Shown one piece after another: positions 9,762 to 17,142 of a stretch of 64,000 bases of DNA (positions are counted from its first letter, which is position 1; each line of letters opens with the position of its first letter). The notes beneath the pieces are model-generated. The model ran no database searches, was not told the origin of the DNA, and saw nothing but the letters and a program-made list of their open reading frames with translations. A program made the position numbers and the translations under genes. Origin of the DNA: Polaribacter reichenbachii (GTDB lineage: Bacteria > Bacteroidota > Bacteroidia > Flavobacteriales > Flavobacteriaceae); NCBI RefSeq assembly GCF_001975665.1, contig NZ_CP019419.1, positions 806,001 to 870,000 of the forward strand, in the 5' to 3' direction.

Positions 9762-10583
9762 TTATTGAGTTAATAATTTTAAAGATTTAATACCTTTATC
9801 TGTTTTAATTTTAGCAATCCACACACCAGGTTTCATTAAAAAATCTGTGTCTTTATTAGTGTTTATTTTTTTAACTAAAGCACCTGTAATACTGTAAATC
9901 GTAATTTCTGTATTCTTTTCTACATTAGAAATATAAATTTTGTTTCCAATTGCTTTTGCAATAGCTTTTATGTTTGCATTAAATTTTTTGGTATTTGCAG
10001 TAGCTACAGATGTTACTTGTATTTTGTATAAGTTAAATGAGTTTCCTGTGCCAAAAATATAAATAGTACCTGCACCAGTTTTCGATGCAGTTAAAGTTAA
10101 TGGATCAGTATTTCCATTTCCATCTACTTTTGCAAGTACATTTGTACCATCAGTTATATTTAATTCACGACCAGAACTATCGCCACTTGCTCTGTACCAG
10201 ATTTTAATGTCTACATTTCCAGTTACTGGAAAAGATAAATAACTATACGTTGGTAGTACTGTGCCTATAGCTCCTGCAGAACCTTCAAATTTAAAACGAT
10301 TTATTGTTTTATATTCATCATCAGTACCTTCATCCCAAGTTTTACCTCCGCTATTTTCAATTTTACCAAATTTGTCTCCAGAGCTATCTCCTACTAATGT
10401 TAAACCGTCTTTTATTACAGTTAAACCTTCGCCAGCACTAAAATCTACCACAGGCCACATTGCAATTTGCTCTGCACTTGTGTAAGGAGCTAATCCTCCA
10501 AAGTCCCAAATCTTATCTTGGCCATTTGTTGTAGCTGTAAAGGCTACCGTTAATAAAGTTAAAAAAAGTAATTTTGTTTTCAT
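9762..10583 (-). CDS. Small secreted protein with type IX secretion sorting domain
   Basis: A 273-residue exported protein. It has a Sec signal peptide (LLFLTLLTVAFTATTNGQ) and a C-terminal type IX sorting tail from about residue 205, recognised by NKIYISNVEKNTEITIYSITG, PGVWIAKIKTDKG and SLKLL at the end. The middle (about 25-195) begins KIWDFGGLAPYT and continues with short beta-rich segments, WYRASGDSSGRELNITDG and AGTIYIFGTGNSFNLYKIQV. This resembles the beta-sandwich modules attached to flavobacterial pectate lyases, but here it stands alone with no catalytic domain. A carbohydrate-binding role at the cell surface is inferred only. Two copies of the candidate LacI operator lie 33-80 bases upstream, so it is probably induced by pectin breakdown products. 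Confidence 0.85.
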   Translation of the reverse strand: MKTKLLFLTLLTVAFTATTNGQDKIWDFGGLAPYTSAEQIAMWPVVDFSAGEGLTVIKDGLTLVGDSSGDKFGKIENSGGKTWDEGTDDEYKTINRFKFEGSAGAIGTVLPTYSYLSFPVTGNVDIKIWYRASGDSSGRELNITDGTNVLAKVDGNGNTDPLTLTASKTGAGTIYIFGTGNSFNLYKIQVTSVATANTKKFNANIKAIAKAIGNKIYISNVEKNTEITIYSITGALVKKINTNKDTDFLMKPGVWIAKIKTDKGIKSLKLLTQ

Positions 10584-10615
10584 TTTAATCAGTTTTTAGT
10601 TAAAAAATAAATATA

Positions 10616-10663
10616 TGTAATCGATTGCCTAATTTAATAAAAATAAATATGTAATCGATTGTT
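10616..10663. promoter_or_regulatory. Two candidate LacI-family operators upstream of the secreted protein gene
   Basis: TGTAATCGATTGCC at 10616-10629 and TGTAATCGATTGTT at 10650-10663, 34 bases apart in the same orientation. They share the palindromic core AATCGATT with a perfect 14-bp palindrome at 15770. Core-centred palindromes of this kind are typical LacI-family operators, and a LacI-family gene lies 500 bases away. They occupy the promoter region of the minus-strand secreted protein gene. Confidence 0.65.
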
Positions 10664-11138
10664 TTTTAATTAATTTTAGAAAAGAATGAGTAATTTTAAC
10701 ATTTTACCCATTCTTTCTTAGTTGATGTTAATGTGCAAAAAGCTTTAAATTTCTTTTACCATCTTTGTTTTCTAAACTAATTATCCAAAGAACTTGTAAA
10801 ATTTTAAACCTACAGAACCTTCATCTTAACTTATATAACTTTTGTATACATTTTTTAAATAGAAAATCTCAGCTCCAGAGGTTTGGTTTTCATTTACAAG
10901 TTTCGCACTAGGCAAATTATAATCGTTTTATTTTAAAAATATGACTTATGGCTCATCCATTTTGAATTATTATAGTGCCAGAAACTAAAATTACTTGTGT
11001 TGTATTTAATTCTATTTTATACTTGAAAAAAGCTATTCAATTAAAATATTATACATAAAGTTAAATTCTATAAAAAAACACAATCTCTTTACTAAGCTCT
11101 TAAATAAGTTTAACTTATAACAATTGTTTAATAAATTA
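10664..11138. other. Gene-free stretch with a weak hairpin and possible decayed gene tail
   Basis: No intact gene is present between the operators and the regulator promoter. A hairpin with an 8-bp outer stem (AAAGAATG with CATTCTTT) lies at 10681-10716. On the minus strand, about 11040 to 10733, protein-like segments recur across frameshifts and stops (for example SAKLVNENQTSGAEIFYLKN and WIISLENKDGKRNLKLF before a stop). This suggests the decayed 3' end of a gene, but I cannot name the family and chance is possible. Confidence 0.3.
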
Positions 11139-11146
11139 TATATTTG
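11139..11146 (+). promoter_or_regulatory. Candidate -7 promoter element of the LacI-family gene
   Basis: TATATTTG matches the Bacteroidetes -7 consensus TANNTTTG and lies 25 bases before the start codon. No good -33 TTTG is seen at the usual 19-base spacing, so this is tentative. Confidence 0.4.
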
Positions 11147-11171
11147 AAAAAATTAAAATAAAGAGAAATAG

Positions 11172-12209
11172 ATGCCAAAAAAACCAACGATTTATGATAT
11201 AGCCGAAAGACTTAATATTACTGCAGCAACTGTATCTAGAGCTTTAAATAACAATCCTAAAATAAGTAAACCTACAAGAGAGCTAGTTATAAAAACAGCA
11301 GCAGAAATGGGATATGAGCAAAATAAACTTGCACAAGCACTTAAAAGTGGAAAGAGTCATAATGTTGGTGTAATCGTTCCACGAATTGATAATAATTTTT
11401 TTGCATCTGTAATTAGAGGTATAGAAGAAGAACTATATCCAAAAGGGTATCATGTAATCATTTGTCAGACTCATAATAAAGAAGATTTAGAAATACGAAA
11501 TATTAACTCTTTATTAAATGCACAAGTAGATGGAATATTAATGTCTATTTCTAATGCTAAAATAGAAGAGAAAGAGGGTTTTAAAAATTTACTCAAAAAA
11601 AGTATTCCGCTTATATTTTTTGATAGAAAAAGAGATATTCAAGATGTTAGCACTGTAACCATAGATGATTTTAGAGGAGCCTACGAATCTACTCAACATC
11701 TTATTAATCAAGGATGTAAACGAATAGCGCATTTATCAAACGATAGGTTATTTTTAATTTATAAAAACAGGTATTTAGGATACAAACAAGCTATAATTGA
11801 TAATGGTCTTGAATTTGATGAAAATTTAGTGATAGAAATTGAGAGTAAAATAAGTGAAGGAAAAAGAATTACTAAAGAGCTTTTAGCTTTAGAGAATCCT
11901 GCTGATGGTATATTTTCATCTAGTGATTTTACTGCTCTAGGTGCTATAGAAGAAATTAAATCTCAGGGGCTTAAAATTCCTGAAAACATTGCTGTTGTTG
12001 GGTTTAGTAATGAGCCATTTACAAAGTTTATGGAACTTTCTATAACAACCGTAGATCAATCACCTGTAGAGATGGGTAGAATTGCGGCCCAAGTTTTTTT
12101 AGAAGAAATAACAAATAGTAAAAAAGTTAAATCTAAAAAAGAAGTAATATTGAGTCCTGAACTTATTGTTAGAAAATCATCTATGAAATTAGAAAATAAA
12201 TTTATTTAA
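11172..12209 (+). CDS. LacI-family transcriptional regulator of the pectin/uronate locus
   Basis: A 345-residue DNA-binding regulator of ordinary LacI length. The N-terminal helix-turn-helix is TIYDIAERLNITAATVSRAL (residues 6-25), and the hinge helix with the minor-groove Leu is KLAQALKSG. The periplasmic-binding-protein-like effector domain begins HNVGVIVPRIDNNFFASVIRG and contains DGIFSSSDFTALGAIEEIKSQGLKIP (two adjacent motifs, DGIFSSSDFTALGA and LKIPENIAVVGFSNEP). It ends with TTVDQSPVEMGRIAAQ. The gene stands alone on the plus strand between the secreted lyase genes and uxaAB. By context it should sense a uronate intermediate and bind the TGTAATCGATTACA sites at 10616, 10650 and 15770. 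The effector is not known from sequence. Confidence 0.92.
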   Translation: MPKKPTIYDIAERLNITAATVSRALNNNPKISKPTRELVIKTAAEMGYEQNKLAQALKSGKSHNVGVIVPRIDNNFFASVIRGIEEELYPKGYHVIICQTHNKEDLEIRNINSLLNAQVDGILMSISNAKIEEKEGFKNLLKKSIPLIFFDRKRDIQDVSTVTIDDFRGAYESTQHLINQGCKRIAHLSNDRLFLIYKNRYLGYKQAIIDNGLEFDENLVIEIESKISEGKRITKELLALENPADGIFSSSDFTALGAIEEIKSQGLKIPENIAVVGFSNEPFTKFMELSITTVDQSPVEMGRIAAQVFLEEITNSKKVKSKKEVILSPELIVRKSSMKLENKFI

Positions 12210-12212
12210 AAT

Positions 12213-12251
12213 AAAACCCAACATACATTAAATATCTTGGGTTTTCTTTTT
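12213..12251. terminator. Bidirectional terminator between the regulator gene and uxaA
   Basis: A 9-bp stem AAAACCCAA with TTGGGTTTT around a 15-base loop, followed by T-rich sequence on the plus strand. It lies between convergent stops. Confidence 0.85.
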
Positions 12252-12272
12252 AATTATTTTTGTTAGAATAAT

Positions 12273-13883
12273 TTATAATGAAACACCCCTTCTCCAAGGA
12301 ATGAAGTCGTTTTGATTTAAAATTTTAGCTTTAGATTGTATGTTTCCGCTTGCAATTTCAATAATAAAATCGAGCAATTCTTCTGCCATTTTTTCAATGG
12401 TTTTTTCACCACGAATAACAGCGCCTGTTTCAAAATCAATAATATCTGGCATTTTTAAGGCTAATTCTGTATTAGAAGAAACTTTTATTATTGGTGCTAT
12501 AGGGTTACCTGTTGGTGTACCTAAACCTGTAGTAAACAAAACAACATTTGCTCCAGAACCAACTAAACCAGTGGTACTTTCTACATCATTACCTGGTGTA
12601 CAAAGTAAATTTAAACCTGCTTTAGAAATATATTCTCCATAATCTAAAACACTTTCTACTGGTGATGTACCTCCTTTTTTAGCTGCACCAGCAGATTTCA
12701 TTGCATCTGTAATTAAGCCATCTTTTATATTTCCTGGAGATGGATTCATATCAAAACCAGAACCAGCATCTATAACGGATTTTTCAAAAGCTTGCATTAA
12801 TGCTAAAAACTTATCACCATCTTTTTCATTTACGCATCTGTTTACCAATTCTTGCTCTACACCACATAATTCTGGAAACTCTGCTAAAATTGCAGTTCCT
12901 TTTAAAGCTACTAATAAATCTGAAACAGCTCCTAAAGTTGGATTTGCAGAAATACCAGAAAAGCCATCAGACCCTCCACATTCTAAACCAACTCTTAATT
13001 TTGATAAAGGTGCAGGTTTACGTTCGGTATTATCTGCCTCTTTAATTGCTTTAAATGAATCTTTTACAATTGCGGTTAGCATTTCATCAACTGTACCCAT
13101 TTGTTGTTGTTCGAATATTAAAACGGGTTTGTTTAAATTAGGATTGATAGCTTCTAATGCCTCTTTAAAAATATTGATTTGTAAATTCTGACAACCTAAA
13201 CTCAAAACTGTTGCGCCTGCAACATTTGGGTTATTTACATAACCTGCCAATAATTTTGCTAAACTTTCAGAGTCTTGTCTAATTCCGCCACAACCTCCTG
13301 GATGTGTAATAAATTTCACATCTATATTCTCAAAAACATTTGTTGATGCTTCTGCTTCTACTGCTGAAGTTTCTTCGTCGTTTATAAGAGAACGCAATAA
13401 TAATTGTTGTGCAGTTGGTTTTTGTCTTAAAAGTTCTTTCTCGAAGATTTCTTTTAAGGTTTCTATGTTTCTGTTTTCACAAAAAACTAATGGGAAAAAT
13501 AGCCATACATTTTCTGTTCCTACTTGACCATCTTCTCTATGATAGCCCATAAAGGTTCTATCTTTCCATTTATCTACGTTAGGGGCAGTCCAACTAAACT
13601 TTTCTGTTTTTCCAAAAACTTTATCACTTTGGTGTTTTACATTTTCAGTTGTTAAAACATCACCTTTTTCAATAATCCCATTTGCTGTTCCTACAAGAAC
13701 ACCGTACATAATAATTCTTGCACCAGACTCAAATTTTTCTAATGCAATTTTATGTTTAGATTTTGTATCTGATAATACATTAATATCTTCTCCTTCAAAA
13801 GAAATAACTTCTCCAGCTTTTAGGTTTACTAAAGCTACAGCTACATTGTCTGATGAATTTACTTTTATTATTTTTTTTTGCAT
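12273..13883 (-). CDS. uxaA: Altronate dehydratase
   Basis: Cytoplasmic enzyme that dehydrates D-altronate to 2-keto-3-deoxygluconate in galacturonate catabolism. The protein has 536 residues and combines the small N-terminal SAF-like domain (residues about 1-95, ending with GIIEKGDVLTTENVKHQ) with the large catalytic domain, as is usual for UxaA in Bacteroidota. Visible signatures are GYHREDGQVGTENVWLFFP, THPGGCGGIRQDSESLAKLL, VLSLGCQNLQ, GLECGGSDGFSGISANP and LCTPGNDVESTTGLVGSGAN; the conserved Cys and His residues in these are likely metal ligands. It lies 32 bases after uxaB on the same strand and is surely cotranscribed. Its 3' end faces the LacI-family regulator. Confidence 0.96.
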   Translation of the reverse strand: MQKKIIKVNSSDNVAVALVNLKAGEVISFEGEDINVLSDTKSKHKIALEKFESGARIIMYGVLVGTANGIIEKGDVLTTENVKHQSDKVFGKTEKFSWTAPNVDKWKDRTFMGYHREDGQVGTENVWLFFPLVFCENRNIETLKEIFEKELLRQKPTAQQLLLRSLINDEETSAVEAEASTNVFENIDVKFITHPGGCGGIRQDSESLAKLLAGYVNNPNVAGATVLSLGCQNLQINIFKEALEAINPNLNKPVLIFEQQQMGTVDEMLTAIVKDSFKAIKEADNTERKPAPLSKLRVGLECGGSDGFSGISANPTLGAVSDLLVALKGTAILAEFPELCGVEQELVNRCVNEKDGDKFLALMQAFEKSVIDAGSGFDMNPSPGNIKDGLITDAMKSAGAAKKGGTSPVESVLDYGEYISKAGLNLLCTPGNDVESTTGLVGSGANVVLFTTGLGTPTGNPIAPIIKVSSNTELALKMPDIIDFETGAVIRGEKTIEKMAEELLDFIIEIASGNIQSKAKILNQNDFIPWRRGVSL

Positions 13884-13915
13884 CCTAATAATTATTTATT
13901 AGTTATATAGTATAA

Positions 13916-15361
13916 TTAATACTTTTTGCTAAAATTTTCGAAACCACTTTTTATTCCGTTAGAATCTATTTCTGCTAACGCAAATGCAATTGCATTGGAT
14001 AAATTTTCAACTTTAGTTAAATCTTCGCCCCAATATTCATCATTACTTAAAACGGTATTTGCAATTTGATTGTAATCATTCGATTCCCATATTTTTGCAA
14101 AATTTGTAACAATTTCTTCGCTATCATTTATTGGTAAATCTTGTCCATTAAAGGTTCCTTTATAAAAACGAATTAAGGATGCAAAAGCAAAAGTTAAGTT
14201 TGTTGGTAATTTTTTATGAATATTTACATATTCTAATAAACTTGGTAAAACTCTTACTTTAAATTTTGATACTGTATTTAAGGCAATACTCGATAAATTA
14301 TGAATAATAAATGGATTTCTAAAACGATCGAAAATCTCATCAGAAAAACTATTTAACTCGTCTTTATCCATATTTAAAGTATCAGAAATTTCTTCAAAAA
14401 CGGCTTTCTGAATAAATGGCCCTGTAAAATCGTTATCTACAGATTCTTTTACTGTTGTGTTGCCATAAAGGATAGAAAAAGGAACCATTGCTGTATGTGC
14501 ACCATTTAAAATACGAACTTTTCTTGTTCTAAATGGTTGCATATCATCAACAATCTTAACATCTAAACTTGTTTTATCAAAAGGTAATTTTGCTTTTAAA
14601 TCGTCTCCACCTTCAATAACCCATAATAAAAAGGCTTCTGCTGCAACAATTAAGTTATCTGAATAATCTAATTGTGCATTGTATGCATCTATTTCTGCTC
14701 TTGGATAACCTGGTACAATTCTATCAACCAAAGTACTATGAAATGAATTGCTTTCTAATAACCAAGTTTTAAATTCATCACCTAAATTCCAATCTGAAAC
14801 ATACTTTAAAATAATTTCTTTTAATGTTTCTGAGTTATGATTAATCAATTCACAAGGAATAATCGTTAATCCTTTATTTTTATCACCTTTAAAATGCTTA
14901 AAACGTTCGTGTAAAAGCACTGTTAATTTTGCTGGAAATGAACTTGGTGGTTGCATTTCATAAGTGTCAGAGCTTACGTATGCAATTCCTGCTTCAGTAG
15001 TGTTTGAAATTATAAACTCTAAAGTATCTTCTTTTGCTAAACTTAAATAATCCTTAAAATTAGCATAAGGATCTATGCCTTTTACAATATTATCTATCAA
15101 TTCAATTTCTTGAATTTCTTTGCCCTTTTTAACACCTTTCATAAACAAAGTGTACAGCCCATCTTGATCGTTTAGCATTTTTACTAAACCTCTATCAATT
15201 GGTTGTACAACTGCAATACCAGCATTAAAATTTGCTTTTTTATTTAATTCTTGAAATGCATAACCTATAAAGGCTCTTAAGAAGTTTCCTTCTCCAAATT
15301 GTATAATTTTAACAGGAAGCTTTTCCTCTAATCCTACAGTTTTTCTATTTAATTTTTTCAT
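13916..15361 (-). CDS. uxaB: Tagaturonate reductase (altronate oxidoreductase)
   Basis: NADH-dependent cytoplasmic reductase converting D-tagaturonate to D-altronate, the step before UxaA. The 481-residue protein is of normal length for the mannitol dehydrogenase-like family. The N-terminal nucleotide-binding region is LPVKIIQFGEGNFLRAFIGY. Other signatures are FIISNTTEAGIAY, IPCELINHNSETLK, FHSTLVDRIVPGYPR and the catalytic-helix region TRKVRILNGAHTAMVPFSIL. A close relative is mannonate oxidoreductase (UxuB), but the pairing with uxaA and the NSFHSTLVDRIVPG motif favour UxaB. Its start codon lies only about 20 bases after a kduD remnant, indicating that it was once a downstream member of a kduI-kduD-uxaB-uxaA operon. 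Confidence 0.94.
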   Translation of the reverse strand: MKKLNRKTVGLEEKLPVKIIQFGEGNFLRAFIGYAFQELNKKANFNAGIAVVQPIDRGLVKMLNDQDGLYTLFMKGVKKGKEIQEIELIDNIVKGIDPYANFKDYLSLAKEDTLEFIISNTTEAGIAYVSSDTYEMQPPSSFPAKLTVLLHERFKHFKGDKNKGLTIIPCELINHNSETLKEIILKYVSDWNLGDEFKTWLLESNSFHSTLVDRIVPGYPRAEIDAYNAQLDYSDNLIVAAEAFLLWVIEGGDDLKAKLPFDKTSLDVKIVDDMQPFRTRKVRILNGAHTAMVPFSILYGNTTVKESVDNDFTGPFIQKAVFEEISDTLNMDKDELNSFSDEIFDRFRNPFIIHNLSSIALNTVSKFKVRVLPSLLEYVNIHKKLPTNLTFAFASLIRFYKGTFNGQDLPINDSEEIVTNFAKIWESNDYNQIANTVLSNDEYWGEDLTKVENLSNAIAFALAEIDSNGIKSGFENFSKKY

Positions 15362-15384
15362 TATAATTGTATACTATTAAAATT

Positions 15385-15609
15385 GATATCATTATTATTT
15401 GTCCATTTACAAAATCACTTAATTTTGATGATAAAACACTGCTGCTCCAACTAAACCTTCTGGATCTATTCATCTTGCTACTGGTGTTCTACTAACTATA
15501 AAATCATAAAAAGAATGACTCCTTCTCTTATTGGTACTGTTTGAAATGTTGCAAAATATCCTAATCTAATATCATTTATTTGAATATTGTATTTTGCCCA
15601 CTCAGTAAC
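15385..15609 (-). pseudogene. kduD: Remnant of kduD (SDR-family 2-keto-3-deoxygluconate dehydrogenase), C-terminal part
   Basis: No intact frame exists, but on the minus strand the translation reads TEWAKYNIQIN, then GYFATFQTVPIREG, then after a frameshift YDFIVSRTPVARW, DPEGLVGAAVF, and after another shift LSSKLSDFVNGQII. This is the ordered C-terminal third of a KduD-type short-chain dehydrogenase (compare the family pattern EWAKYNIQVN, GYF.T, RTP..RWG.PEDL.GA.VFLAS..S.FVNG). At least two frameshifts break it. The N-terminal two thirds, including the nucleotide-binding Gly-rich motif, are missing. It is joined directly to a kduI fragment, so a deletion has fused the two genes. Functional copies may exist elsewhere. 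Confidence 0.85.
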
Positions 15610-15612
15610 CTT

Positions 15613-15755
15613 ATACCTATCTTAATGAGAATACATACAAAATAATTGGTCTTTTTTAAACAAATCGTTAATCAAAAATTCTTCTCTTAATTAGTTGTAC
15701 TGTATTCTTTTATGTCTTTTAGACTAGAACTGCATCCTGTTTTGTAATTGTTCAT
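15613..15755 (-). pseudogene. kduI: Remnant of kduI (5-keto-4-deoxyuronate isomerase), N-terminal part
   Basis: Starting at an ATG, the minus strand reads MNNYKTGCSSSLKDIKEYST, a stop, EKN, a frameshift, FLINDLFKKDQLFCMYSH, a stop, DRYKV. This follows the start of KduI (family pattern: SPKDVK, ELRE.FLI..LF, YSHYDR). Two in-frame stops and one frameshift make it non-functional, and the sequence passes after about 48 codons straight into the kduD remnant. The perfect 14-bp palindrome at 15770-15783 lies 14 bases upstream of the old start codon, which suggests that the original promoter and operator survive and may still drive uxaB and uxaA. Confidence 0.85.
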
Positions 15756-15769
15756 AAAATCGAATTTAT

Positions 15770-15783
15770 TGTAATCGATTACA
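15770..15783. promoter_or_regulatory. Perfect palindromic operator TGTAATCGATTACA
   Basis: The 14-mer is its own reverse complement and contains the AATCGATT core of the two sites at 10616 and 10650. It stands just upstream of the kduI remnant and about 410 bases upstream of uxaB. Best reading: binding site for the nearby LacI-family regulator, once controlling kduI-kduD-uxaB-uxaA. Confidence 0.7.
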
Positions 15784-16209
15784 CAAATATAAAATAAAAT
15801 TTCATATAACTAATATTTTAAATGGCTTTAAAATATTAATATCAAATTAACAGCTAAATGAAACTACAATTTCTGTATAGTAATGAAAAACTATTGTTCA
15901 ATTCGCTGGAAATAAAAACTTCCAAACATTTTTTTACACAATTAGTACACGCCAAACTTTATTATTCTAGTACATCTATAATATCACATAAACTTTTCGG
16001 TAAATATTATATTTAGCTATATAATTTATTATAAACCGCTTTTGTATACTATATAACCAATTTAAGTCCGACCTTTTAAGGAAAAATCATAGGCTGGAGC
16101 GTATATACTTTTCTGGGGAAGAAGTAACGCATCTTACTGAACACAACCAACAGGTAAAAATTCAATTGCAACACATCCTGATTCTAAACAATATAAGCAA
16201 AGAAGTAGC
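15784..16209. other. Gene-free stretch, possibly decayed coding sequence
   Basis: No intact gene is seen. On the plus strand a frame without a start codon is open from 16025 to 16228 and reads, among other things, RKNHRLERIYFSGEEVTHLT. Its amino acid make-up is more protein-like than the surrounding AT-rich DNA, so it may be the tail of a lost gene, but no family is recognised. The rest shows no structure that I can name. Confidence 0.3.
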
Positions 16210-16248
16210 AAAAACAAAAAAACCCTAACTCATAAAAAGATAGGGTTT
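16210..16248 (-). terminator. Terminator downstream of tRNA-Cys
   Basis: An 8-bp stem AAACCCTA with TAGGGTTT, 13-base loop, followed on the minus strand by a T-rich tract. It lies 17 bases after the 3' end of the tRNA gene. Confidence 0.75.
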
Positions 16249-16264
16249 AATTTTTAAAAAATTG

Positions 16265-16335
16265 AGGTGTCTAGCGGATTCGAACCGCTGTACATGGTTT
16301 TGCAAACCATTGCCTAGCCGCTCGGCCAAGACACC
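16265..16335 (-). tRNA. tRNA-Cys (anticodon GCA)
   Basis: A complete 71-base cloverleaf. The acceptor stem GGTGTCT pairs with AGACACC and the discriminator base is U, the identity base of tRNA-Cys. The anticodon arm is ATGGTTTGCAAAACCAT with GCA at the tip. The T arm is GCGGTTCGAATCCGC. CCA is not encoded. It has its own promoter and terminator. Confidence 0.97.
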
Positions 16336-16352
16336 TTTTGTATTTAGGATTG

Positions 16353-16383
16353 CAAATTTACGTAAAAATACGTTTACTGCAAG
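16353..16383 (-). promoter_or_regulatory. Bacteroidetes-type promoter of tRNA-Cys
   Basis: On the minus strand CTTG (one mismatch to the -33 TTTG) is followed after exactly 19 bases by TAAATTTG (a match to TANNTTTG). The element ends 17 bases before the mature tRNA 5' end. Confidence 0.7.
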
Positions 16384-16389
16384 TATTTT

Positions 16390-16770
16390 TTACTTTTTGA
16401 TTCTCCAAGGTGGATTTATTCTGTTTTTGCCACCAAAAAAGAGAATTAATTGATTACCGTCTACATCTTTTAACCTTGCTTCTCTCCACAACCAACTTTT
16501 ATCAGAAGGCATTTCATCAAAATGTATTCCTTTTTGTTTTAACTCTTTTACTTTGTTATCTAAATCTTCACATTCAAAATATACATAAACACCTTCTCCT
16601 TTTGGCAACTTTTCTACTTTATGAATAGAAAACGTTGAGTTACCATCAGGGCAAACAAATCTTGCATAATTAGGCAAAGCATCTACAACTAACTCTAATC
16701 CTAATTTTTGATAAAAATTAATAGCTTTATCAACATTTAAAGAAGGAATAGTAACTTGATTTAGATTCAT
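16390..16770 (-). CDS. VOC (glyoxalase/bleomycin resistance) superfamily protein
   Basis: A 126-residue single-domain protein of the vicinal oxygen chelate fold, the usual length. The two beta-alpha-beta-beta-beta modules are visible: NLNQVTIPSLNVDKAINFYQKLGLELV at the N-terminus and VYVYFECEDLDNKVKELKQKGI in the second half, followed by REARLKDVDGNQLILFFGG, the standard C-terminal VOC signature. The usual first metal ligand His is Gln4 in NLNQVTI, so a canonical metal site is doubtful. Substrate unknown. It lies 7 bases downstream of folB and likely shares its message. A second VOC gene, not closely similar, lies at the start of the same cluster. Confidence 0.85.
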   Translation of the reverse strand: MNLNQVTIPSLNVDKAINFYQKLGLELVVDALPNYARFVCPDGNSTFSIHKVEKLPKGEGVYVYFECEDLDNKVKELKQKGIHFDEMPSDKSWLWREARLKDVDGNQLILFFGGKNRINPPWRIKK

Positions 16771-16777
16771 GAAAATA

Positions 16778-17134
16778 TTATCTTTTTTTCGTTAAAATGA
16801 TAACAACCTCTTCTACATTACCACCAATTGGCGGATTTATTTTTGCAACAGCTACTTTCGCTTTTTTAATCATTTGTATTTCTCTAAAAAAACGATCTAA
16901 AATACGTTGTGCAACTTCTTCTAATAATTTAGAACGAATTGCCATTTCTTCTTTTACAATATGATTTAAATGCACATAATCTACTGTATCTGCTAAATTA
17001 TCTGTCTTTGCAGATTTTTTTAAATCTGCTTTTACATCAACATCCACTCTATACCAAGAACCAATTTTTGCTTCTTCTTCTAAACAGCCGTGAAAAGCAT
17101 AAAGTTTTATATTATTTACTTGAATTATTCCCAT
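16778..17134 (-). CDS. folB: Dihydroneopterin aldolase
   Basis: Folate biosynthesis enzyme that cleaves 7,8-dihydroneopterin to 6-hydroxymethyl-dihydropterin and glycolaldehyde. The 118-residue length is typical. Signatures are IIQVNNIKLYAFHGCLEEEAK-like N-terminal strand (IKLYAFHGCLEEE), GSWYRVDVDV, DTVDYVHLNHIV with the conserved Tyr, LLEEVAQRILDRFF with the conserved Glu of the active site, and the closing VAKINPPIGGNVEEV with the catalytic Lys. It sits in a compact minus-strand run with DUF2452 and two VOC genes. The start was chosen because the residues before the first strand are those expected. Confidence 0.95.
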   Translation of the reverse strand: MGIIQVNNIKLYAFHGCLEEEAKIGSWYRVDVDVKADLKKSAKTDNLADTVDYVHLNHIVKEEMAIRSKLLEEVAQRILDRFFREIQMIKKAKVAVAKINPPIGGNVEEVVIILTKKR

Positions 17135-17142
17135 TTATTATT

